Part shown: positions 9,301 to 17,011 of the stretch, piece by piece
How positions within the stretch are numbered: position 1 is the stretch's first letter
Layout: every line of letters starts with the position of its first letter
Assembly (NCBI GenBank): GCA_943788645.1
Contig: CALSRC010000001.1
Location: forward strand, 124,001-188,000
From: UA16 sp002292325
Lineage (GTDB): Bacteria; Bacteroidota; Bacteroidia; Flavobacteriales_D; Sanyastnellaceae
Reading direction: 5' to 3'
DNA: 64,000 bases
Position numbers and translations under genes: made by a program
Notes under the pieces: generated by a model
The model's input: only the letters and a program-made list of their open reading frames with translations
Told to the model about the DNA's origin: nothing
Databases searched by the model: none

Positions 9301-10099
9301 GTGCCCAATTCATGTCGAGGTAGCACATCTGAGTGTTCGCTCCGTCTGGAAGATGAGTCGACTCCTCGCTGGTGATGACGATTTGGTACGAATTGTACAG
9401 GTCTTCACCCATATTGTAAAACCCGACGTCGATGAAGTTGATGAACACTTCTTCATCTGTCACTTTGTAGTATATGTCTCCGGACAGTCGATAATCCGAA
9501 TCAGCCCAAAAGCCTGCAATTTGGGCTACCTCATCCGTCGTTTCAGGAAATTCCTCTGGCGTCCAATCAATGGTGTAATTGTCAAAAGAAACCGATCCTT
9601 TCGAGTTCAGATAAAAATTATCGAAGATGATTCCGTAAAGGTTGAAATCAAATCCCATTTGAATGGGGGGAGTCGAAAAATCAACGTTGATTCCAGCACC
9701 AGCGAGGTAATATTGGTCATCCTCCGTGATCAATGTGTAGGATTCATCGGGCTCTACCCAACAATCGCATCCACCTGACATTTGCATGCGCATCGCCTTT
9801 CGATCCGCAATTTCATCTGCATGTTCCGCTTTCCACTTGGCTTTGTGCTCTTTGAGGATTCGCTTCACTTCATCCAGATCATACACGTCAGAAGACCTCA
9901 TTACATCCCATTCCTCTCTGGTCATGTTCAATACAGCCCCTTTGAATGATCCGTATCGCTCCAGAATACCCTCAATGGTGGTCTCCGAAGGCTGGACATA
10001 AGGCACTTGTTCCTGTCCAGCTTGACTTGTGTAATCGACTTGCGCTGACGCCGCCAAGGACAGCAGAACAAAGTTTGCCAAAAGAAAAAATCGACTCAT
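6392..10099 (-). CDS. T9SS-secreted multidomain protein with nidogen-like domain
   Basis: A 1235-residue cell-surface or secreted protein. A signal peptide (MSRFFLLANFVLLSLAASAQ) is followed at about residues 115-335 by a region resembling the nidogen (NIDO) domain: FDFNLYGIIFDNFYLNSKGS, then AQIAGFWADSDYR, VGFYN, CYLDMNWAHGD and ATVGIDAAPDFG. Next come several Ig/PKD-like beta modules rich in Cys and Asp. The end is a gliding-motility-associated (CHU_C) domain (IPNVFTPDYGDDMNEDF, YNRWGQEIY, GTYWYNM), the usual T9SS sorting signal. The protein is strongly acidic. The frame opens 16 residues upstream, but the ATG at 10099 starts the signal peptide. NIDO domains occur in adhesive extracellular proteins, so an adhesin role is likely but not shown. 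Confidence 0.88.
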   Translation of the reverse strand: MSRFFLLANFVLLSLAASAQVDYTSQAGQEQVPYVQPSETTIEGILERYGSFKGAVLNMTREEWDVMRSSDVYDLDEVKRILKEHKAKWKAEHADEIADRKAMRMQMSGGCDCWVEPDESYTLITEDDQYYLAGAGINVDFSTPPIQMGFDFNLYGIIFDNFYLNSKGSVSFDNYTIDWTPEEFPETTDEVAQIAGFWADSDYRLSGDIYYKVTDEEVFINFIDVGFYNMGEDLYNSYQIVITSEESTHLPDGANTQMCYLDMNWAHGDVGGSSGCCGDSPATVGIDAAPDFGPFLQFGRFNTLDDVYNGPQGTGPDADDGVNWLDYRNFVMDSAEDSENLAPFPTANVGCDTLFLCLGNTYDMNLSFLGPEPNQTITVTSTDLPGWDYTITEADDLTNITGIFTALPENVGIQEITITATDDGTPVGETVTTLIIEVLDIVLPELTVEGNTAICAGGELTLTATGDFEEIIWSNGTPGNTNTYNYGGTFFVTGYLDQCTVVEEFFVDQSPYFLPDVVVDPAAVCPGQTAVVVVDSLEQLEYDIYQWDADWNGLGGEVVSYVGDAGAELTAGTYRLLVTDEDGCQGQRVFIIETIGSYIPEVTIDPFCDGIPSSVVFEGGYSSPQEGALLVYMSSNESSGWGGSYLEVIINGEDNYILTSSSSFEQFDVDIVAGDVIEIIFYEDASIDSDVLSVSVYNCGFLNATQINDLGPGTIFTSPSECVASPATGEWTCQSAPVDGWAFTNTDEYNTEFSPTSFGLYEICFSEEVCEADYCYEIEITEEPTVELTVIDDLLCDGESETVYAEVEDIGGTASLNWSAPGDDDVAFNEFSFSNTTTYNASIVVTNGCGSASASVPLYSQYTPEPSLEDENLCEGGDVYLDPTSPDTPDLQFEWYFNGNLIPGEIAEEYSAVETGEFCVEVSNQCGQGEACANITIVGDIPPPLESMTIDCLGDGTAAVVPDLPDGYTVVWPDGSTDLTWEVADGSEYDGEDICMDYTDPYGCETNTVCSYLYIGLPPAIEPEPFLVEDNGVEYWQWTNPYRQVTASEAPGDDNAHLTLCPEVEYDFELHATTWNGTDWIDGAGDYEWWVECPDTIIYFGNPVDIMTVVSSTLNQNCWEYGIELVGSAINPCAVGGVRQEWDVVIDYCQLTIPNVFTPDYGDDMNEDFHIDGLEVYDNVYMRIYNRWGQEIYSSNNYTNEAAWRPNNGETGTYWYNMRLPSGIEESGHVTILRN

Positions 10100-10252
10100 T
10101 TCAACAGGTTTACAGTTTTCGCAGGTTTTCTCTGGAATGGAAAACAATGATTATCAACATCCCAACCCACTCCAGAGTTCGTAAATATAGTGCAATCCGA
10201 AGCCCAACGAAATATCCCCGACGATTCTTCAAAATCGCAACCGGTTGCAACG

Positions 10253-10260
10253 TAATTTTG
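10253..10260 (+). promoter_or_regulatory. Candidate -7 box of lepA
   Basis: TAATTTTG is a perfect TAnnTTTG match, 17 nt before the lepA ATG. A TTC, not the preferred TTG, sits about 22 nt upstream. This gives a short leader of roughly a dozen bases. Confidence 0.45.
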
Positions 10261-10277
10261 AACAACATTCGCCCTCG

Positions 10278-12068
10278 ATGAAAAACATCCGAAATTTCTG
10301 CATCATTGCCCACATCGACCATGGGAAAAGCACCTTGGCTGACCGGCTGCTCCAAACCACGGGAACCATTACCGAACGGCAGATGCAGGACCAAGCACTG
10401 GATGATATGGACCTTGAGCGTGAGCGTGGCATCACCATCAAAAGTCACGCCATTCAAATGGCTTACACCGCCGCAGATGGAGAAGAATACATTTTCAATT
10501 TGATCGATACACCTGGGCACGTGGATTTCAGCTACGAAGTATCCCGTTCTATTGCTGCTTGCGAAGGAGCATTGCTCATTGTAGATGCTACCCAAGGTAT
10601 TGAGGCACAGACTATTTCGAATCTTTATCTTGCGTTAGAGCACGACCTCGAAATCATCCCCATCCTCAATAAAATGGACCTGGACTCCGCTGATCCTGAG
10701 GTCGTCGGTGATCAAATTGTGGACCTTATCGGTTGCTCTATGGACGATATCATTCCTGCCAGTGGAAAGACCGGTTTGGGTGTGGATGAAATCCTAGAGG
10801 CCATTGTGAAACGCGTTTCGGCTCCTGTAGGGGATCCTACGGCGCCCCTTCAAGCGATGATTTTTGACAGCGTGTACAATCCTTTTCGGGGAATCATCGC
10901 TTATTTCCGAATTCTCAATGGCCAATTGAAAAAGGGGGATTTGGTGAAATTTTTTGCCACCAACAACGACTACATCGCAGATGAAATTGGCGTTTTAGGC
11001 ATGGACCTTATGCCACGCAAAGAATTAACTCCCGGCCATGTGGGATACATCATTTCGGGCATTAAAAATGCACGCGAAGTCAAAGTCGGCGATACCATCA
11101 CGCTTAAGGCCAATCCATGCGAAGAGCGCATCAATGGATTCGAAGACGTCAAACCCATGGTGTTTGCAGGAATTTATCCTGTCGACACCGAAGACTACGA
11201 AGAGCTTCGTGCATCCATGGAAAAGCTTCAACTCAACGATGCTTCATTGGTCTTTGAGCCGGAATCCTCTGCTGCTTTGGGGTTTGGTTTTCGGTGTGGA
11301 TTCCTCGGTATGCTGCACATGGAAATCATTCAAGAGCGTTTGGAACGCGAGTTCGATATGACCGTCATCACCACGGTCCCCAACGTGAGTTACCACGCAT
11401 ACACGAAGGATGGCGAAATGCAGGTCGTGAATAACCCCTCCGATTTGCCTGTTCCCAATCATTTAGAACGGGTAGAGGAACCGTTCATCAAGGCGCAGGT
11501 CATCACAAAAAGCGAATACATCGGTCAGGTCATGAGCCTCTGCATCGAGAAACGAGGGGTGCTGCACAACCAAGTCTACTTGACCGCCGATCGAGTAGAG
11601 TTGTCTTTCAATATGCCTCTGGGTGAGATTGTATTTGATTTTTACGACAAACTTAAATCCGTCTCCCGTGGGTACGCATCGTTCGATTACTTCCCCGATG
11701 AATACAAACCTTCGAACCTGGTCAAACTTGACATCATGCTCAACGGAGATGGGGTTGACGCGCTGAGCGCCCTTATTCACCGGGATAATGCCTTCAATCT
11801 GGGGAAAAAGATTTGCCTGAAGCTCAAGGAGCTGATTCCTCGACAACAATTCATGATTGCGCTGCAAGCGGCCATTGGGGCGAAAATTATCGCACGCGAA
11901 ACAATCAAGCCTGTTCGTAAAGATGTCACAGCAAAATGCTATGGTGGAGACATCACGCGAAAGCGGAAGTTGCTTGAAAAGCAGAAAAAAGGAAAGAAAC
12001 GCATGCGCCAGGTAGGGAACATCGAGGTTCCGCAGTCGGCTTTTCTCGCCGTGCTCAAACTGGATTGA
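10278..12068 (+). CDS. lepA: Elongation factor 4 (LepA)
   Basis: A ribosome-associated GTPase related to EF-G that affects translation under stress and ribosome assembly. The 596 residues match the family length. G-motifs are G1 AHIDHGKST (residues 10-18), G3 DTPGHVDF and G4 NKMDL. The LepA-specific C-terminal domain is at the end (AKCYGGDITRKRKLLEKQ, then GNIEVPQSAFLAVLK). The ATG at 10278 was chosen over an upstream in-frame start because the protein then begins MKNIRNFCIIAHIDHGKST as in homologues. Its stop abuts the convergent rlmN stop with no gap. Confidence 0.97.
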   Translation: MKNIRNFCIIAHIDHGKSTLADRLLQTTGTITERQMQDQALDDMDLERERGITIKSHAIQMAYTAADGEEYIFNLIDTPGHVDFSYEVSRSIAACEGALLIVDATQGIEAQTISNLYLALEHDLEIIPILNKMDLDSADPEVVGDQIVDLIGCSMDDIIPASGKTGLGVDEILEAIVKRVSAPVGDPTAPLQAMIFDSVYNPFRGIIAYFRILNGQLKKGDLVKFFATNNDYIADEIGVLGMDLMPRKELTPGHVGYIISGIKNAREVKVGDTITLKANPCEERINGFEDVKPMVFAGIYPVDTEDYEELRASMEKLQLNDASLVFEPESSAALGFGFRCGFLGMLHMEIIQERLEREFDMTVITTVPNVSYHAYTKDGEMQVVNNPSDLPVPNHLERVEEPFIKAQVITKSEYIGQVMSLCIEKRGVLHNQVYLTADRVELSFNMPLGEIVFDFYDKLKSVSRGYASFDYFPDEYKPSNLVKLDIMLNGDGVDALSALIHRDNAFNLGKKICLKLKELIPRQQFMIALQAAIGAKIIARETIKPVRKDVTAKCYGGDITRKRKLLEKQKKGKKRMRQVGNIEVPQSAFLAVLKLD

Positions 12069-13130
12069 TCACGTCTTGAATGTCGGTGTTACCGCGGCGT
12101 TTTTGTTCGCAAGTTGGCCACAAGCTGCGTCAATGTCTTTTCCGCGCGATCGCCGCACATTCACAATGACGTTTCGGCTTTCCAAAAATTCTACGAACGC
12201 ATCAACCCGCTCAGGAGCTGCTTGTTGAAATTCACCTCCATCAATGGGGTTGTATTCGATGATGTTCACCTTACTCGGCACCCTTGCGCAGAACGCGGCC
12301 AACTCTCGAGCATCCTCCAGTTCATCATTGAAGTCCTTGAATATGATGTACTCAAACGTCACACGCGTGCCCGTCTTCGTGTAAAAATATTGAAGCGCCT
12401 CTGCCAATGCGTCTAAATTGTTCGACTCATTGATGGCCATGATTTGGTTGCGTTTTGCATCGTTGGCAGCGTGCAATGAGAGGGCCAAATTGAAGCGAAC
12501 CTCATCATCGCCAAGTCGCTTAATCGCCTTCGCTATTCCAGCTGTACTGACCGTAATTCGCTTCGGCGACATGCCGAGTCCGGGATCACCACAAATGCGG
12601 TCAATGGATGCAAGGACTTCCTTGTAATTCAACAGGGGTTCACCCATGCCCATGTAAACGATGTTAGTCAGGTGCTGTTGATGGTGGTCAAGTGCCATGT
12701 CCCTGATCATTTCAACCTGATCGTAGATGTCACCCGCGCTCAAATTTTTCAGCAATTTCAGTCGTCCCGTCGCACAAAACTTGCATGCCAAACTGCAACC
12801 TGCTTGAGAGGAAATGCAAGCTGTCATGCGTTTCGATGTCGGGATCAACACACCCTCAACCACTTGGCCAGCCCGCACATCGAAGGCACACTTAATGGTT
12901 CCATCGGAACTGATCTGCTGGTCTGCGATGGTAACACGCTCCAGCGTAAAGTTCTCGTTCAGGCGTTCTCTTAGCGACTTGGACAAGTTGCTCATTTCCT
13001 CAAATGACCCCGCCCCCTTTGTCCAAATCCACTCCTCTACTTGCTTTGCACGAAAAGGTTTTTCACCCAACTCCAGCATGGCGGCCCGCAATTCAGAGCT
13101 TGATAACGCGCGGATGTCTTTCCCTTCCAT
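12069..13130 (-). CDS. rlmN: Dual-specificity 23S rRNA A2503/tRNA A37 methyltransferase RlmN
   Basis: A radical-SAM enzyme that makes C2-methyladenosine in 23S rRNA (A2503) and in some tRNAs. The 353-residue protein carries the [4Fe-4S] motif CSLACKFC (around residue 112), GMGEPLLN, the strand RITVSTAGIAKAI, and the C-terminal catalytic Cys in DAACGQL. I set the start at the ATG at 13130 (MEGKDIRAL). A TTG three codons upstream lies inside a perfect promoter box and so is unlikely to be used. It lies 36 bp downstream of the LytTR regulator gene. Confidence 0.95.
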   Translation of the reverse strand: MEGKDIRALSSSELRAAMLELGEKPFRAKQVEEWIWTKGAGSFEEMSNLSKSLRERLNENFTLERVTIADQQISSDGTIKCAFDVRAGQVVEGVLIPTSKRMTACISSQAGCSLACKFCATGRLKLLKNLSAGDIYDQVEMIRDMALDHHQQHLTNIVYMGMGEPLLNYKEVLASIDRICGDPGLGMSPKRITVSTAGIAKAIKRLGDDEVRFNLALSLHAANDAKRNQIMAINESNNLDALAEALQYFYTKTGTRVTFEYIIFKDFNDELEDARELAAFCARVPSKVNIIEYNPIDGGEFQQAAPERVDAFVEFLESRNVIVNVRRSRGKDIDAACGQLANKNAAVTPTFKT

Positions 13131-13136
13131 GAAGGG

Positions 13137-13144
13137 CAAAGATA
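13137..13144 (-). promoter_or_regulatory. Candidate -7 box of rlmN, nearly leaderless
   Basis: On the minus strand this is TATCTTTG, a perfect TAnnTTTG match, only 6 nt before the rlmN ATG. No good -33 TTG was found. It argues for the 13130 start and for an mRNA with almost no leader. Confidence 0.5.
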
Positions 13145-13166
13145 CTCGTTCGCCTTGAGGTGTTCG

Positions 13167-13970
13167 TTATTGAATCGAAGGAGTGTCTGCTTCCGCAGCT
13201 ACTGACAGGGCCTCGTCACCATTTACATTGATCATCAGTTGAATCAGCCTCTTGCGGACGTATTCTCTCTTTCGCACAGCAATGGGCACATCCTTTCCAT
13301 TGCTCAAATGGAGTGTGCCGTTTCGGTGGCTGAATGATTGAACCGAAGCGAGTCGAACCAAGAACGAATTGTGCACCCGGCAAAAAATAGAATCCTGCAA
13401 CATGACTTCAATGCGTTTGAGGTTTTTTGAAACCGTAATGCGCCGGCCTGTGCTCAAATAGAACGTCGAATAGCTGCCCGATGCTTCGACATAAAGAATT
13501 TCGGTATGGCGAACAAAAAATCGCTGGCCTGACGTAATGAGTTCCACCCGCTTGCCTCCGGGGATTTCGCGTGGCACCGGCTCGTCGTCTATCCGCAATT
13601 TGTGAATGATCTTCTTCGCGCAAGCAATCAAATCATCTTGATCCACCGGTTTCAGTAAATAATCGAATGCTCTTCTCCGCAAAGCCTCAACCGCATATTC
13701 GTGGTAGGTAGTGCAAAAAACCACATAGAAGTTTCGGTCCTTGAATCGGTCCAGTAACTGAATTCCTGTTTCATGTGGCATTTGAACATCCAAAAACACA
13801 ACATCGGGAGTAAGTTCTTGGATCAATTGATACGCTTGTACCGCACTGGATGCCGTTTGAATCACTTGAAAACTGGGACAATGTCTTTCTATTTGACGGC
13901 AAATCGCCTGTCGAGCAGGCATCTCATCATCCACCACCAGGCATCGAATGGGGTTATTGTCTGTCTTCAT
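13167..13970 (-). CDS. LytTR-family response regulator
   Basis: A 267-residue transcription regulator. The N-terminal receiver domain (about residues 8-125) has the acidic pocket VVDDE, phospho-acceptor Asp61 in VVFLDVQMP, and the switch Lys in LLKPVD. The C-terminal LytTR DNA-binding domain (about 155-255) has FFVRHTEILYVEASGSY and FCRVHNSFLVRLASV. In Bacteroidota such regulators are usually paired with a 7TM or HisKA-less sensor kinase; none is adjacent here, so it is an orphan within the window. Its target genes cannot be told from the sequence. Confidence 0.92.
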   Translation of the reverse strand: MKTDNNPIRCLVVDDEMPARQAICRQIERHCPSFQVIQTASSAVQAYQLIQELTPDVVFLDVQMPHETGIQLLDRFKDRNFYVVFCTTYHEYAVEALRRRAFDYLLKPVDQDDLIACAKKIIHKLRIDDEPVPREIPGGKRVELITSGQRFFVRHTEILYVEASGSYSTFYLSTGRRITVSKNLKRIEVMLQDSIFCRVHNSFLVRLASVQSFSHRNGTLHLSNGKDVPIAVRKREYVRKRLIQLMINVNGDEALSVAAEADTPSIQ

Positions 13971-14048
13971 CTTGTTCTAATTAACACCTCAAATCAAATC
14001 ATAAAACAAAAGAGTGCTGGATAAGATTTACCTATGATGAGGATAAAT

Positions 14049-15224
14049 TCACGGACGTGGCTTTTGATCTAAGTCCAATACACGGCGGCCCATATTTACA
14101 ATTCGGTAAACATCAGATGGCAGTTCATCTGTTTTATGTTCATCTTTTTTGAATCCCGTTCGGACCACAACCAAATCCAAGGAAGGCACCGATACCACAA
14201 ATTGACCGCGCAGCCCTTCCATGCAACTAAATTCCAGGCCATCTTCTGTTCTACCTAACCAAATTTGATAGCCGTAATGGTCCACCGTGCATTCGGTTGC
14301 AGTCTCATGAATAGGCCGAACCAATTCAGCCATAAACGTAGAATCTATGAGCCGCTCTCCGTTCCATTTTCCTCCATGGTTGATCAGCTTGCCAAATCGC
14401 GCAAAATCTCTTGGAGTCGCATAATAAGCGGCAAAACAACGTTCGATGCCGCCCATCTCATCGGGCGCATCGAGGCCCCAAAACGCATCGTTTTCGGCCC
14501 CCATCGGTTTCCAAAGTCCGCGCTCAACCCATTCGCTCAACGATCCTTGATCAAGTCGCGCCATTAATTCTCCCAAAAGCAACGTGTTGCCTCCCTGGTA
14601 TTTCCATTCCACGCCGGGTACAGAAGGAACGCGATACGGCTCCAACAACGATTGAATTTCACCTCGGTAGTAAGCCTTTGCCATGAACCCGATGGGGTTG
14701 CTATAATCCTCCCCAAAAGGAATGTGCGAACGCATTTGGAGCACCTCCTTCACGGTTAATCCCTTCCCTGCATCGTCCGCAAAACGCGGGATATACTGCG
14801 CTAATTCGTCATCGACGTCAACCAGTCCTTGAGTCACTGCCAACCCTGTTGCCAAAGCGACGATGGTCTTGCACGCTGAAAATGAATTCGAAACCGTATT
14901 CTCATCAAACCCCTGCATATACCGTTCGAATAACACGCTATCTCCATGAAGTACCAAAAAGCTCGCAGACATGTACTCCTCATGCCATGCCTTCTCCTCT
15001 TCCGTGAAATCCAAGCCCCAAACAGGCTTTGATACCCAAGCGTGAGCGGAATCCGCCGATTCAATCGTTCGTAAATCACGGAATTCGATGTCATCGATGT
15101 TGGAGTTTTTCCATCCGCGAAAGTACGTTTCTTGAATGCCGCCCCAGATGTATCCATGTCCTGTGACAAAAGAGATCACCACGATGCTGAAGATCACAAT
15201 GCCCGCAACTTTTAACGCTTTCAT
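14049..15224 (-). CDS. Beta-lactamase-family serine hydrolase (class C/PBP-like)
   Basis: A 391-residue protein with an N-terminal membrane anchor (KVAGIVIFSIVVISFVTG) and a periplasmic serine beta-lactamase/esterase domain. The catalytic SxxK is SACK, in NSFSACKTIVALATG. The YxN position is probably the Tyr of WKYQGGN, and YGYQIWLG plus a late HxG-like region follow. Such proteins are often esterases or D-aminopeptidases, and activity on beta-lactams is not implied. I chose the ATG at 15224; an in-frame GTG at 15257 would add 11 polar residues before the anchor. It follows lipB closely and may be co-transcribed with it. Confidence 0.85.
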   Translation of the reverse strand: MKALKVAGIVIFSIVVISFVTGHGYIWGGIQETYFRGWKNSNIDDIEFRDLRTIESADSAHAWVSKPVWGLDFTEEEKAWHEEYMSASFLVLHGDSVLFERYMQGFDENTVSNSFSACKTIVALATGLAVTQGLVDVDDELAQYIPRFADDAGKGLTVKEVLQMRSHIPFGEDYSNPIGFMAKAYYRGEIQSLLEPYRVPSVPGVEWKYQGGNTLLLGELMARLDQGSLSEWVERGLWKPMGAENDAFWGLDAPDEMGGIERCFAAYYATPRDFARFGKLINHGGKWNGERLIDSTFMAELVRPIHETATECTVDHYGYQIWLGRTEDGLEFSCMEGLRGQFVVSVPSLDLVVVRTGFKKDEHKTDELPSDVYRIVNMGRRVLDLDQKPRP

Positions 15225-15263
15225 GCCTGAATTTTTTACGAAGTTCGGTGAATTCACTTTGGT

Positions 15264-16001
15264 TTAATCGAGGCGTGTGATTTCCCAGCCAAAAAGGTCA
15301 GTTAAATGACGCAACACCTTCGATTTAGCTTGACCCTCGTCAATCTTTTGTCCGCATTCTTTTGCCAAGGACGTCACTCCTCGATCCCCTATTCCACAGG
15401 GCACGATGAGATCAAAAAAATTCAAGTCGGTGTTGAGATTGAATGCAAAACCGTGCATCGTCACCCAACGAGAACACTTCACGCCAAGGGCAGCAACCTT
15501 CCTTGCATTCATCCCCTTTTCAGCATCAACCCACACCCCTGTCAACCCATCGATTCGTCCAGCGCGCACCCCATAATCTGCGCACGTGCGCACAATGGCC
15601 TCCTCCAAGTACCTCATGTATTTCCCAATGTCATTGAAGTATTGATCCAAATCCAAAATCGGATAACCCACCAATTGCCCAGGACCGTGGTAGGTGATGT
15701 CCCCGCCCCGGTTAATCGGGTAGTATTCCACTCCCAGCGCTTTCAGCCGATCGGGAGAAGCAACGACATGGTTTGCATCGCCCGATTTACCCAACGTCAG
15801 CACGTGCGGATGCTCTACAAAAATCAACTGACTATCGGGCAAGGCTAAAGATTCAGAATCGCCCGCATCCATCCCTTCCAATCCTGCTTTACGTCGGGTT
15901 ATTTTTTGCTCGATTATCGCCTTCATCAGCGCTTCTTGATGGCGCCAAATCGGCTCGTACGGCTGACGTCCTAGGTCATGAAACGTGACTTGCGGCTTCA
16001 C
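15264..16001 (-). CDS. lipB: Lipoyl(octanoyl) transferase LipB
   Basis: Transfers octanoate from octanoyl-ACP to the lipoyl domains of 2-oxoacid dehydrogenases and the glycine cleavage H protein. The 245-residue protein has the signature RGGDITYHGPGQLVGYPILD (about residues 94-113), the conserved Lys in KVAALGVKCSRW, and the catalytic Cys in VPCGIGDRGVTSL. The start is GTG, three bases after the upstream isomerase stop. No in-frame ATG precedes the core domain. It lies in a minus-strand run TonB receptor, isomerase, lipB, serine hydrolase. Confidence 0.95.
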   Translation of the reverse strand: MKPQVTFHDLGRQPYEPIWRHQEALMKAIIEQKITRRKAGLEGMDAGDSESLALPDSQLIFVEHPHVLTLGKSGDANHVVASPDRLKALGVEYYPINRGGDITYHGPGQLVGYPILDLDQYFNDIGKYMRYLEEAIVRTCADYGVRAGRIDGLTGVWVDAEKGMNARKVAALGVKCSRWVTMHGFAFNLNTDLNFFDLIVPCGIGDRGVTSLAKECGQKIDEGQAKSKVLRHLTDLFGWEITRLD

Positions 16002-16004
16002 CGA

Positions 16005-17000
16005 TCACGGAATTTTGGAAAGCGCTGCTTTGAGGTGGTCAATGTTCTTGATGTCCACCGGGTCCACGCCTGATCGTTCCGCCAAAATCAAACTAAGCCA
16101 GTCTCCGACTTGGATTAAATCAAAAAAGCGCAAGATGCTGTGCTCGCCATCCCCTTCAACGATGACCACATCTGCTCCTTGGCCTTGAAAAATTTCCATG
16201 CACACCTCCATTCGGATGCGCGTCCGTGGGTGATCTTCTGGGGTTTGAATTAAAACCACGACTTCGTTCTCCCCTGCACCTTCCCATCCCACCAACTCGT
16301 TGTGGTTCATCTCAGGAAACACATGGTGGCTGCAAAGTAATTTACTGTTCTCGTTGAGCTGTTGACGCCAACGAGTCACCAAACCTTCCTGAGCTGCGTC
16401 AGCGTACAGCAGCACATTCCGTCCTTCCACCACATCCGCCAACGCCTCCGCCCGTTCGATTCCATTCGATTGGTTGGTCAATAAATGTTCGGCAACTCGA
16501 CCAAATGCTTGATAGGTGGCTTCGGGTACCAATCCTGCAGCGTGCAACGCATGCATAACGGATGTGAATGCATATCCGAATTGAGACCGCGGTGGCTGGC
16601 CTCCCGGGAACCGGACCGACGGCCAACCGTGTTCTTCACACCATTCTCCCAATTGACCCCCAGAGGTGATCGCGACCACGCGAGCGCCTCGTTGGCGGGC
16701 GTCATTCAATGCGGTAAGTGTTTCCTCGGTGTGACCGGAATAGCTACAAGCCACCACGAGGGTGCGTTCACCCGTCCATGCAGGAACACGGTAATTCGAA
16801 TTCGCCTGAATGGGAATTGGACTAACATCTGATAGCATCTTCGATGCGATCACACCGCTTATGCCGCTTCCCCCCATACCCAAAACGAGCGCTTGTTGGG
16901 GTGTCCATCCTCCGAAATCAATCGGCGTCGCCTGGACGATTTCCCATGCGTGCTTCATTTGCTCCGGAAAACCGGTAATCAATTCCCTCATCTTTTCCAT
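16005..17000 (-). CDS. SIS-domain phosphoglucose/phosphomannose isomerase, bifunctional type
   Basis: Probably interconverts glucose-6-phosphate or mannose-6-phosphate with fructose-6-phosphate. The 331-residue protein has an N-terminal SIS sugar-isomerase domain (VLGMGGSGISGVIASKML; VVACSYSGHTEETL) and a C-terminal PGI_C-type domain (PEMNHNELVGWEG, then HPRTRIRMEVCMEIF and LAERSGVDPVDIKNIDHLK). This is the archaeal/bacterial bifunctional type, shorter than classical Pgi. I took the ATG at 17000; a GTG at 17024 would overlap the upstream TonB-receptor stop. Which sugar it prefers cannot be read from the sequence. Confidence 0.9.
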   Translation of the reverse strand: MEKMRELITGFPEQMKHAWEIVQATPIDFGGWTPQQALVLGMGGSGISGVIASKMLSDVSPIPIQANSNYRVPAWTGERTLVVACSYSGHTEETLTALNDARQRGARVVAITSGGQLGEWCEEHGWPSVRFPGGQPPRSQFGYAFTSVMHALHAAGLVPEATYQAFGRVAEHLLTNQSNGIERAEALADVVEGRNVLLYADAAQEGLVTRWRQQLNENSKLLCSHHVFPEMNHNELVGWEGAGENEVVVLIQTPEDHPRTRIRMEVCMEIFQGQGADVVIVEGDGEHSILRFFDLIQVGDWLSLILAERSGVDPVDIKNIDHLKAALSKIP

Positions 17001-17011
17001 GGTATATCCGT

